Positions 12,626-21,526 of a DNA stretch of 64,000 nucleotides are shown one piece after another. The stretch spans positions 65,172,001 through 65,236,000 of the forward strand of contig JALMGJ010000001.1 in NCBI GenBank assembly GCA_023362775.1. Reading direction: 5' to 3'. How positions within the stretch are numbered: the stretch's first letter is position 1; the number at the start of each line of letters is the position of its first letter. The DNA is from Charina bottae. Taxonomy: Eukaryota; Chordata; Lepidosauria; Squamata; Charinaidae. A program made the translations under genes and the position numbers. Under the pieces are notes generated by a model that saw only the letters and a program-made list of their open reading frames with translations, did not search any database and was not told the origin of the DNA.

Positions 12626-13051
12626 GTGTTTAAACACAAGAAAAGCAATGTAGTGTATGCAATCCAGTGCAGTGAGGAGTGCTCTGAACTCTACATTGGA
12701 GAAACCAAACAACCTTTGTACAGGAGGATGGCCCAACAAAGGGGAAGTAACACCACAGGACCAGAGTCAGCAGTTTATCTTCATCTAAAGGAAAAAGGAC
12801 ACTCATTTGAGGACATTAATGTTCACATTTTAGACAGAGAAGATAGGTGGTTTGAGAGAGGGGTCAAGGAGTCCATTTATGCCAACTTGGAAAATCCTTC
12901 CTTGAATAGAGGTGGGGGCCTCAGGCACAATCTTTCCCCTATTTTCCTTCCTGCTTTGTCTTCTGAGCCTAGGAAGATTAAGACCATTTCACAAGCTCAA
13001 CAGCAGCATGGTAATCTTAACGATCCTCCTTTGGATGATAAAGGGACTTAG
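12626..13051 (+). pseudogene. PLE-A1 ORF C-terminal fragment, GIY-YIG endonuclease
   Basis: The frame is open to stop TAG at 13049-13051. Key features are KSNVVYAIQCSEEC and SELYIGETKQPLYRRM (the two GIY-YIG strands), followed by AVYLHLKEKGHSFED and a basic C-terminal region, FERGVKESIYANLENPSLN, shared with the foldback units at 15.8 and 41.0 kb. The region upstream of about 12626 is inverted terminal repeat, so the ATG at 12602 is not a genuine start. It would be the DNA-nicking domain of the element's protein, but no RT remains with it. Confidence 0.85.
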
Positions 13052-13144
13052 AAATAAACATCTCAAATAACCATGACCTAGCCCCAGGTGCAAGGTCACA
13101 CAGCCACCCTAGAAACACATTTAAGGATTCCCTTACTAACTTTG

Positions 13145-13193
13145 CTCAGACTGAAGAAGCTTCTTGGATAAGGAGCGAAACGTTTCCACTGAG
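13145..13193 (+). ncRNA. Hammerhead ribozyme-like motif in PLE-A1 right end
   Basis: CTGAAGA at 13151-13157, stem II hairpin (GCTTCTT/AAGGAGC around GGAT, with one G-T wobble), GAAA at 13177-13180, then CGTT. Stem I pairs 1 and 2 form, but pair 3 is A-C. The element ends almost immediately afterwards. Confidence 0.62.
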
Positions 13194-13212
13194 AGAATTT
13201 AGCATGATACGT

Positions 13213-13389
13213 TTTGGGTTTAGATCATGGCTGGGGAATGAGGTATTTGGACTTCTTTCTTTATGAGTTATGATTGAGATTAAAATTGGGCTTCTCCACA
13301 TCTAACATTAAACTTAAAAATGAAGTGCTAACCATATAATTTGAGCAACATCTAGTTTATCAAAAAGCAGAAGTGATTCACAAATAACC
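13213..13389 (-). other. SYT14 intron, short unique stretch
   Basis: Nothing recognised between the PLE target-site duplication and the pseudo-exon. Confidence 0.5.
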
Positions 13390-13497
13390 AAAGTGTTATT
13401 ATACATGGATAATGTAAGCATAACATCAGAAAGCTAAAAGAGTACCACTTTTATACTGGATTTAGCTGCTCTGCACACCTACTTGTCTGAGCATTAA
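13390..13497 (-). pseudogene. Decayed duplicate of the SYT14 C2B terminal exon (pseudo-exon)
   Basis: The stretch aligns with the terminal SYT14 exon (about 7978-8100) in the same orientation. Over about 53 aligned bases around the shared core taacatcagaaagct there are about eight mismatches, essentially all transitions. A gap of about 15-16 bases follows, then similarity continues (tggatttagctgct against cggatttggctgcc). Read in the exon's frame it preserves L-S-D-V but has a TAG where the exon has a Gln codon (CAG), and it has lost the basic SIRRGQ region. It lies in the last intron between the linker exon and the true terminal exon. It could be a relic of tandem exon duplication or a retrocopy fragment; same sense and local position favour the first. 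Confidence 0.75.
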
Positions 13498-14382
13498 GCA
13501 ACCTTAAAGTACAACTAGATGCTTCTTTTAATAAAGGTGTGCTACCAAAAACGGCAGCTTTGTGTCATGTCCATATCATTTATGCATATTTATTAGTATA
13601 ATTTTCTTGGTCCTAGGATTATCTTATATAAGATAGGCAGTCATATAAGTTTCCTAAATAAATAAATATTGGTCTTGTTTAATTCTACGTTTTCAAATGG
13701 ACTTTTGTAGACATAGCTTGTAGGAGCTAGATTTGGGTCCAGATGTCAGGTGCACTTCTGATCCCTTTTGGCAGAATCTGGTCACTACAATTGTACAAAA
13801 GGTTATCTCAATTATGCCAATTGTAAATATATTTCTATCTTTACCTGAGGCCATCTTACTATATTATTTAATTTTATCCTTGAAGTATATACACATACAA
13901 ATACACATGACCATTCGTGCTTATTTACTTGAAATGAAGAATAAATACTACTTTTAATCACCACAAAGAATATCAAATTTATATTACACATGTTAATATT
14001 ATTAAATTCTCATAGATTTATAACATCTTATTCTAGTATCATTAACCATGGTGATGGCAACAAATTTGCATAAACATTTATCAACACACACTTTTAAAAT
14101 ACATTATAATTTTCTATAATGGCCTTGTTATGTGAGGCATTAATAGTTTAGTAGTTCATCATTAAGATAAAGGCAGTTTATTAGCCAGTCAATCATGAAA
14201 AATTAAAAGGATCTTGTTGAATTGCAACCAATATTTAGAATTTTAGATTTCTGCCATTTCCCCAATGAAAACATGAAACAGATTAGCTGATGATTATACT
14301 ATTTCAGTTTGACTGGGTAAGACTAAATGATAGGACTGAAGTCCCCACCAGTGAAATCCCCCCAAGTGCAGAAGTATTAAGA

Positions 14383-14385
<3 letters not shown>
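13498..14385 (-). other. SYT14 last intron, AT-rich
   Basis: No further repeat or exon recognised. Confidence 0.45.

Positions 14386-14440
<55 letters not shown>
14386..14440. repeat. (AT)n microsatellite abutting a SYT14 splice donor
   Basis: About 27 AT units. On the sense (minus) strand the tract starts seven bases downstream of the donor GT at 14448-14447. Confidence 0.95.
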
Positions 14441-14441
<1 letters not shown>

Positions 14442-14448
14442 TACTCAC

Positions 14449-14638
14449 TGGGTGGTCTGTTTGCTGCCAAGTTTTTGAAGTGGCTGCCTTTTATCACTTC
14501 TGCTGCTAGTCTTCCAGTTGTGGCATTATAAAGCAGTCCGATGAGGATTTCTGGAGCTGAGCCATGTGCCAAAGATTGACAAGAGGAGACACTTTCACTG
14601 CAGGATGCTTCTGACATGCTCATTTGGGAGTCACAGCC
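14449..14638 (-). CDS. SYT14: Synaptotagmin-14 exon: C2A-C2B linker and start of C2B
   Basis: This 190-nt exon is flanked by acceptor AG (14640-14639) and donor GTGAGT (14448-14443). It enters in phase 0 and leaves one base (A), which joins the AT of the next exon to make an Asn codon. The peptide begins [16 protein letters not shown], a Ser-rich linker, and continues [17 protein letters not shown] and [19 protein letters not shown], the first beta strands of C2B. Order and spacing match the known SYT14 arrangement. The upstream intron is about 16.9 kb and contains a foldback PLE about 1.1 kb from this acceptor; the downstream intron is about 6.3 kb. Confidence 0.93.
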
Positions 14639-15761
14639 CTAGAAGCAAAAGCAAAGTGTTTGCAACCATTTTAAGTAATCACAATAGTGAAGAATCTGTT
14701 CCTAGTATTAATTTCCGGAATTTTTTATTCCTAATGGTGCATAACGTAATGGAAATAAACAAACAAACAAATAAATAAATAAATAAATGAGGGGGGGGAG
14801 CTGTAAACCATCTTAATAGCATTAAATTCAAACAAGGTCTCCACTTCCTAGCACACTTTACTGTATATGCCAAAATAAGGCGTATCACAAAGATGTACTG
14901 AATTACTGGCAAATGCTTAGCACTGCTCCTTGAGTAGAAATGCATTTGTTTGCTTGTGTTTGTTTGTTTACTGGGGTTATAGACCACTCTAATCATAGCA
15001 GACTCTGAGTGGCATACATATCCAATATAGTAATCAGATTAAAAATAAATACATAAAAGTATATAACTGAAAGTATATCCCAGGCACTATTAACAGCATT
15101 TTGCATACAGGCATTTCCCTTCAGGGGGATCAAAATAACATATCAAGTCCCAAAGACGTGTTATAATAAAAGATAGGCCAGAAAGGGGAAATGCACAGCA
15201 TCATGACCATACGATACCTCCTAATTTGTACGCCTACAAGAGCAATGAGATACATCATTACCACATGTAATTTAAAACGTTATTCTATGTATACAATTAA
15301 GGGATTCTCCCACTTGCTATTCCAGTACTCACACCTATTGCCCTTCTTTCTTCCATCAGAAAACCAAAGAATGCAAAAGAGGAGGAGGAGGAGGAGAAAG
15401 AGAGAATGGAGATGGGATAAGAGGAAGCAATGACTGCACTGGGAAGGGAAGGGAAGACAAAGAGGAAAATATTATTGGATGGATATCAAGGGAGGGGATG
15501 AAGTAACTGGACAGGAAAAGAAAGAGAGAAAAGCTTGTTTAGGTGTTATAAAAAAGGGATTACATTTACAAGGCACAGCTTCTTCCAAATTATGGATATT
15601 CTCCAGGCTAATCTTCAAACAAAACCATGCTCTCCAGCAGTTTGCATCTCTTATTTTTTCTCAATAGATTCCTCTGTTCTTATCTGCAAATGTTCACAGG
15701 TGATTATGGGTGGGGGTGGGAGTTGTCTTTCTATTCCTATACAATATTCCTATACAATAAT
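14639..15761 (-). other. SYT14 large intron, proximal part
   Basis: Contains an (AAAT)n run near 14767-14789 and, at about 14950-15045, a short decayed LINE 3'-end-like stretch (gactctgagtggcat) resembling the antisense L2 tails elsewhere in the window. A purine-rich run (aggaggaggagg) lies near 15380-15400. No exon recognised. Confidence 0.4.
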
Positions 15762-15808
15762 GCATATAACGACTGTGGCTTGAATCATGTCAACTGGATT
15801 TCTATTTT

Positions 15809-15857
15809 CTCAGTAGAAACGTTTCACTCCTTATCCAAGGAGCTTCTTCAGTCTGAG
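15809..15857 (-). ncRNA. Hammerhead-like motif, left arm of foldback copy 2
   Basis: On the minus strand: CTGAAGA, a perfect six-pair stem II (CTCCTT/AAGGAG) around GGAT, GAAA, then CGTT and TCT. All three inner stem I pairs (AGA/TCT) form. Mirror image of the motif at 16473-16521. Confidence 0.65.
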
Positions 15858-16472
15858 TAAAGTTAGTAAGGGAATCCTTAAATATGTTTCTAGGCTGGCT
15901 GTGTGACCTTGCACCTGGGGCTAGGTCATGGTTATTTTGAGATGTTTATTTCTAAGTCCCTTTATCATCTAAAGGAGGATCGTTAAGATTACCCTGCTGC
16001 TGTTGAGCTTGCGAAATGGTCTTAATCTTCCTAGGCACAGAAGACAAAGCAGGAAGGAAGATAGGGGAAAGGTTATGCCTGAGGCCCCCACCTCTATTCA
16101 AGGAAGGATTTTCCAAGTTGGCATAAATGGATTCCTTGACCCCTCTCTCAAACCACCTAGACAGAGAAGATAGGTGGTTTGAGAGAGGGGTCAAGGAATC
16201 CATTTATGCCAACTTGGAAAATCCTTCCTTGAATAGAGGTGGGGGCCTCAGGCATAACCTTTCCCCTATCTTCCTTCCTGCTTTGTCTTCTGTGCCTAGG
16301 AAGATTAAGACCATTTCGCAAGCTCAACAGCAGCAGGGTAATCTTAACGATCCTCCTTTAGATGATAAAGGGACTTAGTAATAAACATCTCAAAATAACC
16401 ATGACCTAGCCCCAGGTGCAAGGTCACACAGCCACCCTAGAAACATATTTAAGGATTCCCTTACTAACTTTA

Positions 16473-16521
16473 CTCAGACTGAAGAAGCTCCTTGGATAAG
16501 GAGTGAAACGTTTCTACTGAG
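16473..16521 (+). ncRNA. Hammerhead-like motif, right arm of foldback copy 2
   Basis: CTGAAGA at 16479-16485, six-pair stem II, GAAA at 16505-16508, ACGT stem III and AGA/TCT stem I, all intact. Confidence 0.66.
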
Positions 16522-16734
16522 AAAATAGAAATCCAGTTGACATGATTCAAGCCACAGACTGTTCCACCTGGATGACTGAGAACCTTCATCGGCATATAAC
16601 GACTCTTTTCATCTAATACGCTCATTAGAAAAATGTAAACTGAACCTACTGGAGGTGGCTGCTAATTATTGGGATCACAGAGAAGTGGAGGTGGCTTCAC
16701 CCTTTCTTCCCTTATTATTATTAAAGTTATATCC

Positions 16735-17385
16735 TGTCTTTCATGAAAAAGTTAGAGAATCCTGGATACAAATACATACAATGATGCAAAAAATCTTAAA
16801 GATTAATGTTGAGAGGAAGCCAGAACTTTTTTTATTGGGGCTTATGAATAGCCAATTAGAAAAAAACTCATGGAAGATTGATTTTATATATGGTGACTGC
16901 AGTAAGATTATTATCTGCACAACAATGGAGGGACAGTGAAATTCCCACAATGGAAGAATTGGTTGTGAAGATGTTGGAATTGTCAGAAATGGCGAAACTG
17001 ACCTGTTTTGTCAGGGATAAAACAATAAGTACCTTTTTAAAAGACTGGAATCTTTTATGGAATTTTTGCTAAAAATAGAGAAAAGTGAAGTGATGATTTA
17101 TGGATTTGATGACTGAAAAGGACTAAACAAGGGGCTGAAGGGATTTTTGTAATATTAAGGAGGGAGGTTGGATAATAAATTTGTTAATTTCTGTGGCAAA
17201 GAAGGTCAGAAGTCACTTATTTTTCTGACTTTTGTTCTCTTAGTTACTATTCTTTTTTCTATCTTTCCTTGTTGTTGTTTTTGGTTTGTTTCCTGCACTT
17301 TTTATCTTTATTTCTTATTCTTTCTCTTATTCTTTCTTTTATTGTTTGAAAAAAATATTTAATAAAATTATATTTTAAAAAGTTA
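16735..17385 (+). pseudogene. L1 LINE ORF2 C-terminal remnant with 3' UTR
   Basis: Translation around 16741-17070 with frameshifts gives ESWIQIHTMMQKILKINV, KPELFLLGLM and later MAKLTCF. These are the same order of motifs as in the intact L1 copy at 43.7-44.6 kb (FWTQIHALMQNILQI, KPEFFLLGI, DKLTCLL). A T-rich 3' UTR follows and it ends with an AATAAAATTATATT stretch near 17360. It is 5'-truncated and dead. Confidence 0.8.
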
Positions 17386-17890
17386 CATTTTATGGCTGCC
17401 CAACTCACACACAGTGACTCAGGGTGGCTTATCCTGTCTTTCCACCAAAGAAAGATGAGGGTTAAAGAAAAATAAATACCAAATAGATTAATTATAAATA
17501 CAATTACAAACATAAAACAAAAGAAAATAATAATGATGTAATAAAACATTATTGAAAAGATTGGTGTGGCTCATTACGAATTTCAACTGTGAAGCTACCT
17601 GTGACAGTTTAGCATGATTAATCCTTAAGGCACAATAATGCAAAGACTGGAGTTTTGAACCATAGTTTCTCTGATCCCAGTCCGACACTCTATTGGACTG
17701 TCTCTTATAATACTTGCCTGTGAGATTGCTACTGATGTATGATTCTACTCATTAGTCATTATTTAATCCAATATTGTTTACATTAAGGGGCAACTGTTCT
17801 CCAAAAATTTCTTAGTTTTACTAAGACCTTCAATTATAAATGCCAAAATGTGTCTTGCTTGTTTTATATACATGCAAAAATGTGCTCTTC
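17386..17890 (-). other. SYT14 intron, unassigned
   Basis: A short LINE-tail-like phrase (gtgactcagggtggctta, about 17410-17430) may be an L2 remnant. Nothing else recognised. Confidence 0.35.
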
Positions 17891-17898
17891 CACTAATC

Positions 17899-18218
17899 CA
17901 GAGCTTTCCAAACTTTTCATGTTGGTGACACACTTTTTAGACATGCATCATTTCGCGACACACTCTTACAGCAGGGCACAAGGCAGGCACTAGGACCTGC
18001 GCAGAATCCTGGCAGGGCAGATTTGGAGGCAGCAAGGCACAAGGCAGGCACTAGGACCTGCACGGAATCACAGCAGGTTTGGAGGCAGCAAGGCACAAGG
18101 CAGGCACTAGGACCTGCGCAGAATCCTGGCAGGGCTCGGAGGCAGCAGCAGCCGCGACACACCCAGACACTGCAGCCAACACACTAACGTGTCCCAACAC
18201 ACAGTTTGGAAAGCTCTG
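17899..18218. mobile_element. hAT non-autonomous element with internal minisatellite, copy 1
   Basis: Terminal inverted repeats CAGAGCTTTCCAAACT and AGTTTGGAAAGCTCTG are flanked by an 8-bp duplication, cactaatc/cactaagc (7 of 8). The inside has about three tandem units of about 50-60 bp built on ggcacaaggcaggcactagg. 8-bp duplications and CAGNG termini are hAT hallmarks. Confidence 0.9.
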
Positions 18219-18374
18219 CACTAAGCAGTGACTGTTTCCCATATAACTGTAATATGTGCAAAATGTATAGAGTTATTTTGTGAGATACTCTCTTTGATTT
18301 TTCGTAAAAACAGTTTGAACTTGTGGGAACTTAGGATTTTCCTCCTTCCACAAGCGTATTTGGTATAGATGAAT

Positions 18375-19641
18375 AAAAATAGCCCTGCTAGATCAGGCCA
18401 AAGCCCACTTAGTCCAGCATTTTGTTTCTCACAGAGTCAACCCTGTCTCTCGATGCTCATAAGCAAGAGATGGAAATACATCCCGGTCCTGCAGCTGTTT
18501 CCCCACAACCAGTATTTGGAGGCACATTGTCCTCAACCTGAAGGTAACAGAGTCCTTTAGGCTAATAGTCCTTGATTCATCCTATGTGAATTTGTCTATT
18601 CTCCTTTTAAAGATGTGGATTTTGAATTCTACAGATTAATTATGCACCTTGTTTAGTCCTCTGTAAATCTCTTTCAATCAGCATCATTGGATGAAACCTG
18701 GTTCTTGTGTTTTAAGAGAGGGAGAAGTTTTCTCCCTGTCTACTTTCTTCCTGCCATACATGGATTTATATGCATGATTTTGTGCACCTTGTCCATGTCT
18801 CCTCTCAGTTCTGGTTTTTGCCAAGGTAAAGAGTTCAAAACATTATTTTTTTGTATAGATGGTCTGATCATTTTGGCTGTCCTCTTCTGCATATTTTCCA
18901 GCTCTATATCCTTTTTTCAAATGTAGTGATAAAAACTGTATATAGTATTCCAGGTGCAGATCTACCATAGATACATACTGTATATTATAATGTTTGCATT
19001 TTATTTTTAAACCCTTCCCTAATGATCCCAAGTATGGCATTTCCCTAACTCAGGATCATTTATAAGCATATTAAAAAGTACCAGTACCAACAAAGGTCTT
19101 TGAGTGTTTCCACTTCTCACTTCCCTCCACCAAGAAAATTGCTCATTTTTTCCTATTCTTTGTTGATTTTTAACTAGATAGCAATCCATAAAATAACAAG
19201 TTCTTTTTTCCAGCTTACTCAATAGTCTTTGATGAGGAATTTTATCAACTTTTTTTTTTCTTTTCAAACTCCTAGTATATAATGGGGATAGGGTCACTAT
19301 CATCCACATGTTTACTACATATTAATAAACACTTAAAGTTTGGTAGCAGAGAATTTGCCTTTGTGGAATCTATGCTGATTTTCCTTCAGCAAAGCCTATT
19401 CCTCTATGATTGCCTGGAACAGACATTAAGCTGACTGGCCCATAATCTCCTGGATACCCCCCGGGTCTCTTTTTAAAAACTGGGATCACATTGTCTATCT
19501 TCCAGTTCTCTAGCATTGATCCTGATTTGAGGGTCAAGTTACATATTTTTTCTAGGAGGTCAGCAATTTCACATTTCAGTTTTCAAAGCACTCTCAGGTG
19601 AGTGCTATTAGGACCTGGTCATTTTACTGTACAGTCTGTTA
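18375..19641 (-). mobile_element. CR1-type LINE, antisense, 3' portion
   Basis: Read on the plus strand, this is the antisense of a CR1 3' region: ccctgctagatcaggccaaag at the 3' end side, then gctgtcctcttctgcatattttcc, taatgatcccaagtatggca, and finally sequence antisense to the RT (aagctgactggcccataatctcctgg). The minus-strand frame shows a short RT-like piece (FNMLINDPEL, about 19050-19085). It is decayed, with many frame breaks. A hAT element inserted just beyond 19641. Confidence 0.78.
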
Positions 19642-19649
19642 CATTACAG

Positions 19650-19919
19650 CAGGGCTTTCCAAAGTTTTCCCGTGGCGACACACCAACCACCGTTGGTGTG
19701 TCGCCGCGGGAAAACCCGGAAGTGCCGCCGTTGCGGCAGCACGCAAAAACCCGGAAGCGCTGCTGCCGCTTTCAGTTTTTGTGCACCACCGTTGGTGTGT
19801 CGCCGCAGGAAAACCCGGAAGCGCTGATGATGATCAGCGCTTCCAGGTTGTGTGGCGACACACCAGACTGTGTGTGGCGACACACTTTTGTGTCGCCACA
19901 CACAGTTTGGAAAGCTCTG
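19650..19919. mobile_element. hAT non-autonomous element, GTGTCGCCAC-palindrome subfamily
   Basis: Starts CAGGGCTTTCC and ends GGAAAGCTCTG, with 8-bp duplication cattacag/ccttacag (7 of 8). Inside are subterminal hairpins: ggcgacacaccaac pairs with gttggtgtgtcgcc (about 19675-19706), and a second forms near 19876-19910. Confidence 0.88.
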
Positions 19920-19927
19920 CCTTACAG

Positions 19928-20640
19928 TAAAGTCATAACCTCTCAAAACTGTCACTGTGATACAGTTTCACTATCTAAAAGCTGACAGCCTTCACGGTGG
20001 AGAGTGAGCCTAACATAGATGAGTTTCAAACATGATTATCATTCTCTTGGTTCATTTATGAATTTTTATGTTCCACAACTAGTGTGGGATGAGACAAAAG
20101 TCATGCAATATGTTCCAGCATCATTCATAAACAGAAGATGATTTGACCCTAATCAGACACTATTTCAGAAGTTCAATTTCAGGTAGCAATGTCTTCCTAC
20201 CACAACTGACAGAACCTGCTACCACTGACAATTTGTGTAACAGAAATACCCATTATTTAATATCTTGCAACAGTGAGAAATTTGTTCTGATAGATTAGTC
20301 ACATCCAACCTTGTCTCATATATCCTACCTAAAAGTGCATTACTGTAATATTCCAGAGAAGCAGAATTAGCTTGACTACACCCAGTATGGTAAATGTGAT
20401 AGTATGTTAAATGCAGATGTTGGAAATCAGGGTGTTCCTGCATGCTTCCCATAACTGGAAGCAAGGTTGTTTTAAACTAGGCATTTTCTTTCAGAAAGCA
20501 GGAGTAGCCCTGTTTTTTTTGTTTGCTTGGTTTTTGTTTTACTAACAGCATCTATTCAAATAGGACGTGCAGCATTTCCCTTATCTTTCTTCTTAGACAA
20601 AAAACATTGAAAGGTCAATGTAAGGCATCATGTGTCTGCT
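19928..20640 (-). other. SYT14 intron, possible CR1 continuation then unassigned
   Basis: Nothing firmly recognised. Confidence 0.3.
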
Positions 20641-20644
20641 ACTG

Positions 20645-20930
20645 GTGCTACATAGCTGGTAAAGTCAAGCTGAGTTGAGTCAAATCTTTCTCAATCTTGA
20701 CTCAGCTTCTGGTAGCTACGTGGCATTTCCATATGGCAATAATATGGCAACAATTTGCCATTGCCTCCTCTCTAGATGTTTTTTCAGCTCCATCTAATCT
20801 ATAGCACTGGGATTTCCTGGTGGTCTCCCAAGCAAGTACTAACCAGATCCAACACCATTTTGCTCTTTCCCCCCAAGATCAGCCAAGTTTGCCAATGTGA
20901 TGCCTCCTGTTGGAGACATGGTTGGTAAGC
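20645..20930 (-). mobile_element. 5S rRNA-derived SINE, copy 1 (antisense)
   Basis: Plus-strand ggtggtctcccaagcaagtac, followed by taaccag, is the complement of the conserved 5S rRNA internal-promoter region, with matching sequence on to aagatcagccaag. Beyond it lies a non-5S body (ttgccattgcctcctctc) shared with the copy at 34.3 kb. This is a degenerate SINE with a 5S-like head, not a 5S gene. Confidence 0.7.
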
Positions 20931-20939
20931 ACCGCTTAG

Positions 20940-21518
20940 TGCTTCTAGCTGTTGTTAAATACATAAATGGAATCAGAGAAGACCATCAAAGGGACGTCCC
21001 TCTGTTCAGTTCTCTTATATCTGATACCTGCCTGCCTTCTTGAAGTTCTCTTTGAGCTGATTTTCAGCTGTGTTTCACTCCACAGTAAAGAGTCCTAAGG
21101 ACATGCTATCTGTCTTTCTCAGGCTTCCAACCAGAAGAGTAACATAGACATGACTTAGGTATATCCATCTGTTTAGATATTCCCTTGGCTATCAGGAAAC
21201 AATGAACTTCCTAGTGACAAATCCTTTCATATTTCCCAATTGATTCTCAGTCTAAGTTTCAATTTGGTTTTTCAGATATAATCAAGATATCTTCCAGCCT
21301 GAAATAATAAATAGGCATTTTTGTTGGCACAAGCTGACACAAATATGACAACAAAAATGCCATTGGCACTTGATTGTTCACACAGCATCTCTGAAGTGCA
21401 AGATCTTTTGTCCTTTTGGCAAAATCAAAATTTGACTTTTTTACTAGTAATATAAAGGGGGAAATGTTGACTTCTCACAAAGCAGATGTGTCAGAGAACA
21501 TGCCTCAAACAAGTATTT
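20940..21518 (-). other. SYT14 intron, unassigned
   Basis: No recognised features. Confidence 0.4.
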
Positions 21519-21526
21519 CCCTATGA

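Larger units (their letters stand above)
11746..13197 (+). mobile_element. Penelope-like element, family A, copy 1 (host of a nested PLE)
   Basis: The insertion is bounded by a 15-bp duplication tttagcatgatacgt (11731-11745 and 13198-13212). The left part (11746-11882 and 12575-about 12623) is the terminal repeat in inverted orientation. The middle is the 3' part of the PLE ORF (GIY-YIG domain, about 12626-13051). The right part (13052-13197) is the terminal repeat in sense orientation and ends in a hammerhead-like motif. PLEs are known for inverted or direct terminal repeats and a GIY-YIG endonuclease. The reverse transcriptase is absent, so this copy is 5'-truncated. A second PLE interrupts it at 11883-12561. 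Confidence 0.88.
15775..16591. mobile_element. Foldback (head-to-head) PLE-A unit, copy 2
   Basis: Two copies of the PLE-A 3' end face each other. The left arm 15775-16159 is minus-oriented, the loop gacagagaaga is 16160-16170, and the right arm 16171-16591 is plus-oriented. The right arm is exactly 36 nt longer and otherwise collinear with the left, so the arms have no net indels and near identity. The whole unit is flanked by a 13-bp duplication gcatataacgact (15762-15774 and 16592-16604), showing it inserted as one piece. Each arm holds the last codons of the PLE ORF (FERGVKESIYANLENP), the 3' UTR and a hammerhead-like motif. It sits in the large SYT14 intron. Confidence 0.9.

Noticed and set aside
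12602..13051. GIY-YIG domain as a homing endonuclease or host nuclease
   Set aside because: Context (inverted terminal repeats, hammerhead-like motif, TSD) shows a Penelope-like element.
20801..20915. Antisense 5S rRNA similarity
   Set aside because: Degenerate and attached to a body shared with 34.3 kb, so a SINE and not an rRNA gene.
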